64,000 nt of DNA from Marsupella aquatica (GCA_973895155.1 OZ316891.1:26660001-26724000); one strand, 5' to 3'; counted from the stretch's first letter, positions 24,858 through 37,065 are shown. The notes: generated by a model not told the origin, from the sequence alone. Numbers and translations: made by a program.

Positions 24858-26302
24858 GTACGAGTATCAATTCAACATGAAAACTGGAGAAGCTGTAGAG
24901 AGAATCCTATGTGACCATCGGGCTGACTTCCATCGGATTCACTAACACTATGTTGGCAGGTTGGTAAGTATACCTTGAAGCCGTGGAAATCGATCTTGTG
25001 ACTGGATTGGCTGTGAGAGGAGAGAAAAAGTCAAGCGTTTCAACCACATTCTCATAGAATCAATGAGGATAATTCTAGCTTTGATATTCAAACTTGCATC
25101 AGAGTTCCTTGGGGAACAATTCCTTCAAATCCTCCCAAATGGTTTGTGATGTCAATACGTCAGAAAGAAGGGAAGATGTTGTACATGCCACTAAAACTCC
25201 GCGTTTACCAGGTATTGCGAGACGACTGACAGTTGTGTGAATATTTTTGAACTCCTTGTATGCTATCTGAATCTTCGTAAAATTTTGGTATATATGTTCA
25301 AATCTCCTCTTTCCAAATTTCTGTTTTGGATGCTGAACATGGGTTGGTTCACTGGGAAATATTTCAGCCACTGAGACTAAAGCAAATCAAGAAGATTTTT
25401 TGGACAAGTTTTGACAACGGTTGTTATTAAGAGTATGGTATCAATGTGGACAGTAAGTACTTATATAATTTACCAGCTTCTGACATCCCACTTTCTTCTG
25501 CTCTCCAGAAAGAATCGATTCGGCTATCCTGTAATGGAGGATGCAAGTCACAACACTGGAGTCGTCAATTATGACTTGACGACCCAAGTTAGGTACACCA
25601 AAGCTGGAGGTTGGAGGGAATGTGGCGGGTATGTTCTGGTAATGAGTATTGCGTTACGGATCAGAAGCTGTTTATATTCCCAAGAATGGCAGGGGGTTGG
25701 ACGAGGATGACGGGTATCTACTCAATTTTGTGTTTGACGGAACATATCTCGGCTTTCATTTTCTGAATAGGGCATCTTCTTTGAAAGCTACTTGAGGTGC
25801 GCATGGGATAAGAAATTCAGGAATCTACAGTCACCGGGTAATCTCCTTTCACGACCTAGATTGGATTTCTGATGATCCCAGGTTTTCCTGATACTCTATC
25901 TGTTTGCTGGATTTTTAATGCCAAAACATGACAGGAAATCCGAGGCGATTGTCATAAGTGCAGAAACCATGTCGTCTGAGCCTGGTGCTGTTAATTGAAC
26001 TACCGACAAGGGTACCACCTAGCTTTCATGGCCTGTTCGTGAGCGACGTAAGAGAAGTACCTGACCTGCCATGGTATTTAATTTCAGGCACCTTGCTCTG
26101 TGGTTAGGAAATCCTGTAACATGGTTATTGTGACAGTCCGTTCAATGTGATCAAGTGTGCAAACGTAGATTTCTGCATTATGCATTAATTGTTACCTGTA
26201 AATTCTTGTCGTTCTCGTAATGTGATGGAAAGGTGGGGACGCCTGATATTTGAGGGGATTCTGTGCATATCTTCAGGAGTAAGTACAGTTGCAATCGGCT
26301 TA
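24858..26302 (+). pseudogene. Second CCD1-like copy, broken
   Basis: This copy retains one exon more than the first: 24858 to about 24963 encodes YQFNMKTGEAVERIL and ADFHRI, the CCD1 region before the last propeller blades, but has a TAA just after. A second exon from about 25509 (RFGYPVMEDASHNTGVV) shifts frame repeatedly. The third, from about 25936, matches the RVPYGFHG exon and also shifts. The last exon near 26278 reads GAG TAA where copy 1 reads GAG CAA. It faces the intact dioxygenase tail to tail. The real parental CCD1 gene is not in this window. Confidence 0.8.
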
Positions 26303-26629
26303 ATAGACCCTACAATTGTGACGTTGTGAAACGAACACTTGCCAAAAGTCTCTTTCCCCTAGATCCAGATATCTCGAAGGACACTTCCATCACCATCAAA
26401 TATCTGGACAGGGCACCCGTACCAAAGAAACTGTATATATCTCCACTCCGAGAAATTGCACATAGTGGTCATCTTGTGACAGGATACCTTGAGATCAGTC
26501 CAAATTATAATGAGAGCTAGGACTAACCATGACCTATGAAAGGAGATCAAAATATTCTTACTCAGCAAGTTGAGCTAACAATTTTGGTCTAAATAAACTT
26601 TACAGAAAATCTGTCACAGTTCAAAGTTT

Positions 26630-29193
26630 TCACCGCACGGCTTCTATGCCAGTGCCAAAAGTGTGCTCCAACAATTGGTCACTATCTTTACCTATACCCA
26701 ACGTAAAGAGTTTCTCAAAATACTCTTTGGGTGTGAATGACCTGTAGCGAAGAGGATGCCGAGCATCCACAAGCCCTGGCCACGGGCCCAGAACATAGTC
26801 ACCCATTCGATGTACAAAATATGCAACCGAGACGCGACCAGTTTTGTTGTTTGTCACAGCCCGATGCTCTGCGCTGAGAAATCTTCGATTTGTCCAAACC
26901 TGCAAAATGCCATGTGGAAGAGCACATCAGTCAATCGTTCGTTTCATTGCCCTCAGCAGCATAGCTTAGTCTCTAATCCACCAGAGATCTCCTTAATCGC
27001 GCGAAACACATATTCACTGATAAAAGTGACCACAGGACAATCGAAATTTCATTATTAAAAATTATTAGCGTCGTGACCACGCTAGCTTCAGCGTATATGG
27101 TGACCCGGATGGGAATTGACCAATAAGCCTATGTGAACGTAAGCAGTCCAAATAAAATTTGATTTCCTCTACGAGCCAACCTTCTACGACCGGGCAATGA
27201 TTATTGGGAAAACGCAATTAAGCTAGAAAGACAAAGAAGGTACATTCGCAATTACAATGCATCATAATAACATGTAGAGTAGCAGATCTGGCCCTCCAAA
27301 TTTCCAAGAAAGTGGTCTTCAAGAAATACGTTGACAAGGGGCCACGGAAGAGGACATATGCATCATGTCACCACTCGGAGACCAGTAAAGAAACTACTCC
27401 AAAATTGAATACAGCATCACAATTCAGTTGAGGGCAAGACAATACCTGAAGGAAATTGCCCACGTTGACAACCAAGGCACCCTCTATGGGTCGGACTCCA
27501 TGCCAGGACCCATCTTTCAAACGGACCTGAAGTCCCCCCACAGCATCCTGGTGCAGCACAGTGATAATACTAGAATCCGAGTGGCTATGAACTCCCCAAG
27601 TCTTTTCAGGTTCTACACATACTGGATAATGGTTGATTCGTAGCCTGGAAGTTATCTGCTTATTTCGAAAATCAGGCCCCAGTAAACTTTCCAAGGATTC
27701 CTTTGAAAGCCCAACACTACCAGCCATCGAATCGAGCAATAGTAATGATAGTTTGCTCAATTGTTTCCCGCATTCCTCAGAAGTAGATCTGGTCAAATTC
27801 AGCAACAGTGCAGGGTAAACTTTAGTCAGGTGCTGGCTGATGATCACTGAGCACCTCCATTTCATAAATAACTCACATATTCCATACAACACGCTTGAAC
27901 TAAACTAATCAAATTTGTATCACATTGAGTTGCGTACTCGCTTATTCAGCTAAACAAATAAAAACTGCATTAAAGGTAGAATGTTGTCTTGTTTGCTTAC
28001 GTTAATTGAAGACCAAGCCTAGTCTTCTCAGGCTCGTCTGGCCACAGAATGTGAACAAGTTCCTCCACTCTACCAGGATAGATTTCTTCCGGTGTATCGA
28101 TATCGAATGCCTCGTTCCAGGCATGAGATTTTCCTACCCTGGTGTATGCGTTAGAACGCGTGATGGGATTGAATCCAGCCTTAGAAGGCTTGTCGGGGAA
28201 GAACTCTTCCTTGACTTTCATTTTTTCCTGAGCATGAAATACTTCTGAATTAGATAATAAGTTGGCATGACTCGGGTTTATTTTATCTGGAACGAGGCCA
28301 TGTAAGAGACAATGCAGGTCACGAACTCTAAGGAAAACACTTAGAAAATGTATTACCACTTGAGAATGCTTAGAATGATCATCAAATAAGAACGTCCGAA
28401 AATGTCAGATTTTAACCTTAAAGTCTTTCAAACTTCACATCCAGTGTATGAATCTGAATCTCAATCAAAAGACTCAGAGCTCACCTCTTGAATGCATATG
28501 CATCTGACGTACTTCGAGATAGTTTCCAAACATATTCCACTGATTTGCAAATGGAAAGGCATGTTGACTGTAGAGATTACCTATGATACATATCTTTGAA
28601 CGAAATCTTCCATATAGTAACAACTTACAATTCCTTGAGCAAAGTATAGAAAAATGATATAATAAAGAAAAAATTTAGGGAATTGGTGCCTCGATGAGAG
28701 GTGCACATTTTATGGAAGGGCCATGCTTTGTGAGTACCTCGTAAGGTAGGTCAAATATATGTTGACAACAATCAATGAGCTGCTTCAGAAGGTGAGGGGG
28801 AACACCGTGATTAACAATCTGGAAGAATCCGTACTCCTCGCAAGCAGCTCCAATCTCCTCCTGCACACTGGCTTCAGCTGCTTCACAAGCCCTAATTCGT
28901 TCCTCCAGACTGCTCCTCGTCTTCCCATCTCCGTCCAATTGAGCCATCTCCTTCCTCAGATCCTCCAATTCAACCAGAGGGGACATATCAATGACAGGAA
29001 TCTGCAAGTCGAACTGGTCGTGGGCAATGTTCGGTCTTGAGTCCGGGGGCCAGACCCAAAACTCATCGATTCCCTGCGTGGCTGATTTCAAATCTCCATA
29101 CTGCTCAAGTACACTCTCTACTGCAGTATCACTATCCTTGTTCTCGAAGAGTGATTGAGGAGCCACGGGTGACATTTGTGGGGGGCTAGACAT
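26630..29193 (-). CDS. 2-oxoglutarate/Fe(II)-dependent dioxygenase (DOXC type), four exons
   Basis: Enzymes of this class oxidise small molecules such as gibberellins, flavonoids or strigolactone precursors in the cytosol, using 2-oxoglutarate and O2. Exons on the minus strand: 28738-29193, 28001-28227, 27446-27788 and 26630-26899. GT-AG borders and phases agree, giving 431 residues, long for the family because of an N-terminal extension of about 70. The DIOX_N domain lies in exon 1 (DLQIPVIDMSPL, EYGFFQIVNHGVP). Catalytic parts are intact: HSD and SSIITVLHQD in exon 3, SAEHRAV (second histidine) and RVS (2-oxoglutarate arginine) in exon 4. The exon 2/3 border is the least certain. Substrate cannot be read from sequence; the neighbouring D27 and CCD remains suggest an apocarotenoid role, as for LBO, but that is inference. 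Confidence 0.85.
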
Positions 29194-30225
29194 GGCTACC
29201 GAGTTTCTTAGAAATCTCCTCTTCTCCAGAGACTATCGTTGATCTGCTCCGGCACCCCTAATAAATCGTCCAGGTATCCAAGGATGAAATAATGTAGCCC
29301 GACTTTCCTGTGGAACAATGAAAACACTTAAATTAGTGATTACACTTAGCGAGCTTCGAATTTCTCACATGATTACTTCAGCAGGTGGAGCTATCCTTGA
29401 TTTAAGTTATTCTAGGGCACGTGTCTACATCAAATAATAACTATACAGACAGAATCTTCAAAATGGGCTGAGGCGAGATGAGTGCCAAAATATTATGGGA
29501 AGCAGATTTTGGTCGCATGAAGCAATTCGAGCTACTCCCACTCTGATACGATTCCACATATCCATGTCAGGGGTCTTAATAGGGCAGTCCTAAATATCAG
29601 AATTACAAATTCCAAACAGCCTTCTCACTTTCTGAACACGATCGAAGAATAACATAATGCCACTGTAAGGATCCCTTCCACAGTTTTTAATATTTATACG
29701 CAAAAGTTAACGTTAAAGCTGATAAATAGTAGACCGAAGAGATTCAGTTGTACGTACTACAAACAACAAGATCTTGTGGAATTCACCGAGAAGCAACATG
29801 TCTAGGGAAAAGCTCCAATTCATCACCAAAATGCACAGAAATTCGCTGACATTTCCAACTCTGATTTCATCTATTTCGATTCACATTCAATTAGAGCCTC
29901 CCAGGAACCTCCCCCACTAAATTCAAGCTCGCAAAACTGCAACTCGACTAGAATTGGGAAATGCAATGTAAAGCTCAAGTCATTTGCCCCGTGATGTGTC
30001 AGAGAACGTAGTTTGTTTTGAAGCAGCTATTACTACTGCTGGGTGAGGTGGTCCCAGGGAGCTCAACGGGGACTTCTTCACATTCCCAAGTTACATTCTA
30101 TGACTAATCTTTGGGCTCCTGCTCCTAAAATGGTGTACGCCAGAAAAGTCGTTGTAGCGTCGTCCTGAAGAATTTGATATGAGAATTCGATGGGGAAAAC
30201 AGCATTGAGATTCCACAAGCTGAAA
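29194..30225. other. Upstream region of the intact dioxygenase gene
   Basis: Presumed promoter and 5' UTR of the minus-strand dioxygenase. No ORF, RNA or repeat of note is seen. Confidence 0.4.
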
Positions 30226-30590
30226 TTATACAAGGTGCTCTCCAATTTGAGTGGAATTGACCAACAACAAGCCTCTTACTCTGGCTCAAATTCCGTTCGA
30301 TTGACCAGTAACGAAACCTCCACTCTGGCTCCAATTCGGTCGAATGGACCGACAACAAAGCCCTTCACTCTGGCTCCAGTTCAACGAAATTGACCGACAA
30401 CAAACCCCTTACTCTGGCTTAAATTCTGTTGAATTGACCAGTAACGAAACCTCCACTCTGGCTCAAATTCGGTCGAATGGACCACCAACAAAGCCCTTCA
30501 CTCTGGCTCCAGTTCAGTCAAATTGACCAACAACAAAGCCCTCCACTCTGGCTCAACTTTTGTGGAACTGACCAACAACAAATTCACGAT
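30226..30590. repeat. 45-bp tandem array, about eight units
   Basis: Units of 44-45 bp start at each CTCTGGCT and contain a GAATTGACC(A/G)(A/G)(C/T)AACAAA-type core. Alternating variants give a higher-order period of about 135 bp. The array lies 1 kb upstream of the intact dioxygenase. Confidence 0.85.
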
Positions 30591-31806
30591 GACCACGCAG
30601 GGAGAGTCCAATTGACCTTTGTCCAGATCTGCGCCTGAGCAGTTCCACGTGTGTGGTCTTGCTGGGAGTGAAGCATCCCACCCCCCCTCCAAGCGGTGAC
30701 TCGTAGAGCGCATGTCTTGGGGAAAGCCTCCCCCACTCCAGACTTCCAGAGTTTTGTATATAGTAAAGTCCTGCTTACAGGCGTGTGCCATAAAAGCCAG
30801 AGCTTCAAATAGTGTTTGGAGGGGCTGTTATTGCCCAGGAGCCCTATGCCCGTGCGTTGCATGGCGCAAGGAGGGCCGGCCCATAGGGGGTCGGGCCAGG
30901 GGGCGAGAGGCAGGGGCGAGCGCATCGGGACCGAGGGGAGGGCGAGGCGTCATGAGGGCTGGCAAGGCATCGCGAGCATTGATGCTTGTATATGTATATC
31001 GCGAGGGGGGTCCATAATGAAGACACGAGCGTGGGAGGCCTCGCCAGAGAGGGCAAGTGCTAATCAAAACGGATACAAAAATCTTCTACAATATCTAAGG
31101 GGCAGTTTTGATTCCCACCTATTCTGGATTTCATAATGGGACAAAGGACTAAAAATGGCAACATTGTTTATTATAGTTGTAGATAATACCCTAGTACAGG
31201 GGGTCAAATACACTTGAAGGAGATTCTTTAATAGCATTATTTTTAGCAAAGATTGAGGAGAAGTTTAGTAATGTCCCAATCCAAATCTGGACTGTGCATT
31301 CTTCTCCATATGGTATTGACCAAAAATTACAAAGAGAAAAATCACAAGGGATGTTAAGTTGATTGAAATGTTGGTAGGTTTCTTGAATAATGTACTCCAA
31401 CTCCAAAGTTCTCCAAATCCATACTTTGATTATGAATTTATGGAAAATTTTACATGTCCCCACTTTGTTCTTGTATGGGCCAGTATTTGGGGGACAGCAA
31501 CTTGCAGTCCCTCTCAAATTTCCTCCCCTCTAACCCAGTTTGGATGCTCTCACGTAGGTGTCTTCTATCTGAAATATACACATACTTTTTACAGAAAAAG
31601 GCCAAATAGAGTACAAAAGAATAAACAAGAGAGGTCCCAAGTGGACAAAACCAAACGCAAAAGTGAGCAAAAGGAAACCCTAAAAACCAAGAAAGAGGAA
31701 CTAAAAGAAGTGAGCAAAAGGAAACCCCTAAAAACCAAGAAAGAGGAACTAAAACTACCGCAAATGGACCGAGGTCCTTATCATACCTAGCAAATGTGGC
31801 AACAAG
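30591..31806. other. Gene-free stretch with a GC-rich segment and a decayed Helitron hairpin
   Basis: At 30847-30864 TGCCCGTGCGTTGCATGG resembles the Helitron hairpin at 33083-33102 but lacks CTRR beyond it. The GC-rich segment 30860-30960 follows. At 31660-31760 an AAACCAAGAAAGAGGAACTAAAA unit occurs twice. No gene is supported. Confidence 0.4.
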
Positions 31807-32544
31807 CTAGTGGTCTACATCAAGTGTCGAAACTAGATCGACAAGTGGGACAGGAATGTCCTCTAGGGGGGCTAGCCGCTGCAGAGTCACACTAGCACCC
31901 ACTGTCAGAGATCGACGATAGACGGCCCGAGCTTGAGCACGCTGTAAGGTGACTGAAATGCGTTGGCGAAAGTGCGTGGTCAAAACAGATAGCGGGGGCC
32001 CGGTGGGACCCATCCGGCCGTGAACATCCCGAGAAGCTTGGCGAAGAAGCCCGTCAAACTGATGATGGAGACGCCCAAATATCTCAAGAGCAAGGGGCAG
32101 GAAGTTATTAGATGAAACTCGTGCAGCATATTTGGCCTCCTTCGTTGTTGCTGCTCGTGATGCTGCTGCCCCTGCCGTTGTTGCCGCTATCCCAATGATG
32201 TCTTGGCGCAATGGGTTTGCCACCACTACATCTGCCAAAGTACGGTGACCTTCACGGACCATGGTAAGATCCACCTGTAACCGCTGTGATGGAGGACCAG
32301 GTAACTCGAGCACCACCTCCCGCCGCGCGCAGACCAAAGAGCCAGAGAGAACCTGAGCAGTCGCATCTCTCACAGCGTCGTGAACAAAAATGGTTTCGCC
32401 GCCCAAACTGCATCGAAGAAGATGGACACCTGTGGCATCACAAGGCTTCCCACAAGTGCAAGTAGGAGGTAAACCAGCAAGAAGTGGGTGGGGCAAGCCC
32501 ATACAAAGACGCATGGCTATCGCAAACTCTGCTGAAGACATCAC
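31807..32544 (-). pseudogene. C-terminal part of a non-LTR retrotransposon polyprotein, 5' truncated
   Basis: The 245-residue frame begins MSSAEFAIAMRLCMGLPHPLLAGLPPxC and contains CTCGKPCDATGVHLLRC, a C-x-C-x(8)-H-x(3)-C cluster, followed by GGETIFVHDAVRDA, VDLTM and LADVVVA. A Cys/His knuckle followed by an (V)D-x(n)-(A)DVVV core is how restriction-like endonuclease domains of R2-type and related elements look. No reverse transcriptase palm motifs remain, so this is a 5'-truncated copy, the usual fate of non-LTR insertions. Nothing indicates that it is expressed. The family name beyond non-LTR-like is inference. Confidence 0.6.
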
Positions 32545-33076
32545 TCCGCTGAAGACTTCTATGGTGTTTTTTGTGAATTGTTAGTGGTGGTTCCGGTGGT
32601 TCCCCAATTCACTACACTCAGTCTTGTCCCATCTGATTTTAATTTGCCCCTGCCATACAAGCTCAAAGAAGGTTTTAAGTATTATGCCTCTGCCCAACCA
32701 ATAATATAAAGCTCAGATGGACCAACTGAATGCATAACAATGCAAGTATTAATTGGTACATCTCTAGATAAGTTGATGGTTCCATCCAAACCCTGAGGTA
32801 GAGAGACCAATTCTAACAAACAATCAATAAAATGGGGTCCAACTATGTAGATATAGCAAATTAACTCCTATAGTACAAGCCAGGTTGCGCCTTTTTATGC
32901 AGTGGTCGTCATTTGAATTTGAAGGGCAACAAAATCAAAGAATCTGACCAAGAGAAGTAATAACCAAAATTGAATTATATTTAGTGTGAAGTAAAGAGTG
33001 CATGTTTTCCAATCAAGAAATAAAGGGGAATGTGAGAGAATGCCAATGCACAATAGTCAAGTACTTTATGGACAGA

Positions 33077-33380
33077 CTAGTCCCATGCCCGTGCGTTGCA
33101 CGAAAGATGTTGAGTGAGGTCAAGATGTTGAGGTGAGGGCAAGATCTTGAGGTGAGGGCAAGATTTCAAGTGAGGGCAAGATGTTGAGGTGAGGGCAAGA
33201 TTTCAAGTGAGGGCAAGATGTTGAGGTGAGGGCAAGATTTCTAGGTGAGGGCAAGATGTCGAGGTGAGGGCAAGATGTGGAGGTGAGGACAAGATTTCAA
33301 GTGAGGGCTAGATGTCGAGGAGAGCGCAACATTTTGAGGTGAGGGCAAGATGTCAAGATTAGAGCAAGATTTCAAGTGTA
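33077..33380 (-). mobile_element. Helitron 3' terminus with minisatellite
   Basis: On the minus strand the order is: minisatellite of CTCACCTCAACATCTTGCC units (33110-33380), the perfect hairpin CGTGC-AAC-GCACG (33090-33102), GGCATGGGA, then CTAG (33077-33080) followed by T. This satisfies all Helitron 3' end rules (hairpin, short spacer, CTRR, insertion before T). The body extends rightwards; the 5' TC end and any Rep/helicase gene were not found, so it is probably non-autonomous. Confidence 0.7.
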
Positions 33381-33540
33381 ATTAGGTGATTATTCCAAAA
33401 AAGAGAGTTAAAGTATCAAAATCATAAAAATTTTAAATTTTAAAGTTTTTTATAAGGCCCTTTAAGCAAAATTAAGTTAGTATAAGCTCAAATGGGTAAG
33501 GATACCATTGGAAGACGTCAAGGCTACTCTGGTTTTCACA

Positions 33541-33910
33541 TATTAGACGTCAAGACGGCAAGAAGTTGAAAGGAGCTTCAAAAATGAGGTGACGGCCTGG
33601 ACGGCCTCCTCGTAGGGACGGCCTCCTCACGAAGATGGCAAAGACGGCGCCGGCTTGGACGGCTTCTACACAGGGACGGTCGGGACGGCACCCATTTTTC
33701 GCCAAGGACGGCCGACTCCTTCCGCGCCGGCCTGCATGAAAAACTCGAGGACGTCTTGGACGGCCTCCACGTAGGGACATCCGGGACGTCCACCCCGCCA
33801 CGACCTAATGTGACGTCCGCGCCGGCCCAAACCTTTTTCTCCATTTTTCTTTGAGGGACGTCCATGGCGGCCGACAGTAGGGCGCGAGCTTCGACCCTCA
33901 GTGCTCACTT
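33541..33910. repeat. GC-rich, GGACGGCC-rich low-complexity segment
   Basis: Many degenerate repeats of ACGGCCTCC, CGTAGGGACG and GCGCCGGC. Several overlapping frames stay open only because of the repeat composition. It lies directly upstream of the gag-like ORFs and may be part of that element's leader. Confidence 0.5.
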
Positions 33911-34233
33911 GTTAGACCACCATTTGAGCTCGTTTCAATTGCTATAGGAGCGCAGCTGCCTAGAGAATGTTCACCCCGATTCTGAACTGCCATTGATGAG
34001 ACGTTGAGGAGTATTGGGTCATCGATGCTCTCTGATTTCTTGGAATTGAAGAAATTGCAATTTCGAGAGCTTTGCCTGATTAGAGCTCCTTCATTTCTAT
34101 CTCTTTTCAGTTCATTCCTTCTCCCATAGTAGTGCAGCTACCTTAGATCCCTGAGATTTCATTCTTGAGCCTCAATGCTTAACCTTTCTTTTCTAGGAGG
34201 AGAGCTCTAGAGCCTTCTCAGATTTTCTGAGCT

Positions 34234-35951
34234 ATGGCCACCAGAAGCTTACCAATTAGTAAGGCCATCAGGGTGACCTTACCCCCAGGTCCTAAGGCTT
34301 ACTTTAGATTCCTTAGTAACCTGGTAGAGATGGACTTGAGTTCCTTACTTTTTCTTCCTTGGGATATGGTGCATGGGTCCATCATTGCCGATTTTCTTCG
34401 TCCACCCCAAGCTGGCACTTTTCGGAGTTCTACTAGAGGTTCAGCTGATGTGTGTACCACCGCCGTTGTTTTTGAGGTGTACCAGTTGAGCCAGGAGGGA
34501 GAGAGACTGAAATCTGTTGGAGAGGACTTGACTGTCCTTTATTTTAGAGGTACCAGGGACCGGAGGTCTGGTTGGAAGATTGATCAGTGCAGGAATTGGG
34601 AGTTAGCTCATCTACTCTGATTCCTTGTACCTATCTTTCATCCGACCAAACCCACCAGGGCTATGGTTTACTTGACCAGCTCTATCATTGTATCATGGAC
34701 CGGCAGAGGAGGATCAACTGGGCCCTAGCGCTTCTAGAGGTGATCGCCAAGCAGGTGGCTGTCCTGTCTACTACTAGTGATACATATCTGACACCCTACT
34801 TGGCGCACAATTACTTTTCGAGAGGCTGCTTGTTACCAATGGAGCTGAGCGATTGGAGGAGGAGAGCGAGACACTTTGAGCTACCTCAGCCAGAGTTAGC
34901 GAGAGAGTTGACTCCACCACCGACGACATCTCCGAGACCCCCTTCAGTGGAGCAGACGACAGCACCAGATCTACCAGGGATGACTTCTCCCTCTTTTGTT
35001 GCTTCCACTTCTTACACGTCATGGACTGATTTTGTTGGTGATGTTGAGTGACTAGCTAGTGTGGCTGGTTTCAACCAGCATTTGGTAGATGAGGCCACTA
35101 GACTCTTGAGTTGTACCCCTCTACAGTTACTTCACTGTATTCATGCTTTGCTTTCCGAGTCTCGTACCGTCCCACCCCCTCATGTTTCACCCCTTGCACC
35201 TTCACCACAACCTGATCACCCTATGGATGTGGATGAGCCGGAGCTACCTATTGCTGACCTTTCACTCCCTCCTCCATCCTCACCTACACCCCCTCTACCT
35301 GATCCCATTCTTTCCCCTATCCTCCTATATTTTCACCTGAGCACCCTCCATCTCCTTTACCCCCTTCACCAGTACCCCCTCCAGATCCATTTTCCTCTAT
35401 TGAGGATACCACCCTATCACCCCTTGATGATTCATTTCCCTCTCCTACCATGGAAGGAGATGAACCTATTCCTGAGCCTATTCCCGAGACTGAGCCTGAG
35501 CCTGAGACTATAGAGCCTCCCAGTGTACCATTTATAGCTCCTACTCCTTTGATGTCTCAGCCTCCTATTGTCTCTTCTGTTGCCGACATTGAGCCTTTTT
35601 TTTGTCTTTCCCGCCCAGTTTGATAGGATGATTACGTCACTCATCGACGCATGCACTCCCCTTGCACCTCCTTTACCTCCACTTATGTTTGGTCGTGAGT
35701 CTTTCCCTTTTCCACACACCTACGACATGGTTCCGATTTCTCATGGTATTCTATGGCTACCTATCGACAAGCTGAGATTACCCACGATTGAGACTCCTGA
35801 CCTTTGGAGTTGGGTTTATCATTGTAGAAAGGTCATAGCATCTTTCCCTCTTCCAGCTCCAGACATTCCATGGCCATCAGATTACTTTGTTTGGATCGGA
35901 CCGGATCGGCCCCATTTGATTCGTTACCGCGAGGACCTTTTCCGTCGATAG
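34234..35951 (+). pseudogene. Gag-like retroelement protein, frame-broken, proline-rich middle
   Basis: Three successive open segments in the same direction behave as one interrupted gene: 34234-34620 (MATRSLPISKAIRV start), 34587-35051, and 35061 to 35951 with a shift near 35300-35600. The middle is Pro/Ser-rich (LPPPSSPTPPLPDP type) and the end carries SDYFVWIGPDRPHLIRYREDLFRR-like sequence with a stop at 35949-35951. I do not recognise a named domain. Direction, GC-rich leader, internal Pro-rich linker and repeat surroundings suggest a retroelement structural protein or transposon passenger. The frame breaks argue it is dead. Confidence 0.4.
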
Positions 35952-37065
35952 TATTTGAAGGGATAGAGGACCAAAGGGAAGATAGCCCCTTGGTTATGTA
36001 GCTCGCCTCCCTCTACTTGTAGTCGACCCTCCTCCTATTACAGTATGAGATTAGTATTTTATTTTGTAGACTTTTACTTAGCTTTGACCATTTAACTATC
36101 CCTTAGTCAAAGTTGACTTTTACTTTACTTAGTTTAGACTTAGGAAATGAAGAGGCATGTCTCTTTATTCTCCTTAGCCCGTGGGTGATCTCATGTACTT
36201 ATTGTGATACCAGTCTCATTTTGAAACAGTGTGGATAGTTATTTGCATCTCCTCATCTTGGAGTTTTGTCCCTTGTACGTGTAATGCAATTTTGCAAGAA
36301 AGATTTGCATACCTTGGAATTTGATTACTTGTGCTAGGAGTCTACCCCTCCTTTGTATGGTAATGCATGTTGCAATTACCGTAAGAAGTAAAACCCATAA
36401 AAATACAGTTTGTGGAATGTATTAGAAAATCCGTTGGTCGGTGCCTAATCCAAACTACAATATTTGTTGTCCATTTTTGTATTTACATGAAGGACTTATC
36501 TTTGGAAGATAAGTATTGCATGAAATCAAGAAATAGAAATCTATATGATTAAGAAGTAGCGACATTCTTAATTCACGGATTTGAAGTACCATTGTGGTAT
36601 ACTAAATGTGCATTAGTTTTCCTTTGGAATTGCGCATCGCTGAAGAAGGAAACATGTTGTCGACATTTTAATGACACACTACTATACACACAATCCGAAA
36701 CTTATCTTGGGTTTTGTGAGCATAGACACTTCTTAAACATAGATTTATGATAGAAACCTAGAGATCAGTTATAGCAAGGTTATGTTTGACTTATCAACGT
36801 CTCAAATAATGCCATAGCTCTTTCTTAAGACATGGTGACGGAATTAAATATTGCTAAACTATACCTCTAAAAGCTCTAAGATTCTGTTGTCCAGCAAATG
36901 TCACTTTGTTCTTATTTTATTAATTCCTTGTGTTTTGTTTAAGATTCTATTTTTCTTATAGATGTTGAGTACCATCTCTAAACCACTCAAAACACTTTAA
37001 AACATCTTTTCATCCCATTCTTGTTCTTCCACGGGAACGAACACCGAGTTTTTAGCATATATTCA
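35952..37065. other. AT-rich stretch without a gene
   Basis: Probably the 3' portion of the element that contains the gag-like ORFs. CAAAGTTGACTTTTAC-type sequence at 36080-36130 recurs in short direct repeats. Nothing else can be supported. Confidence 0.35.

Noticed and set aside
33550-33908. Overlapping minus-strand frames rich in Arg, Gly and Pro
   Set aside because: They reflect GC-rich low-complexity repeats, and no domain is visible.
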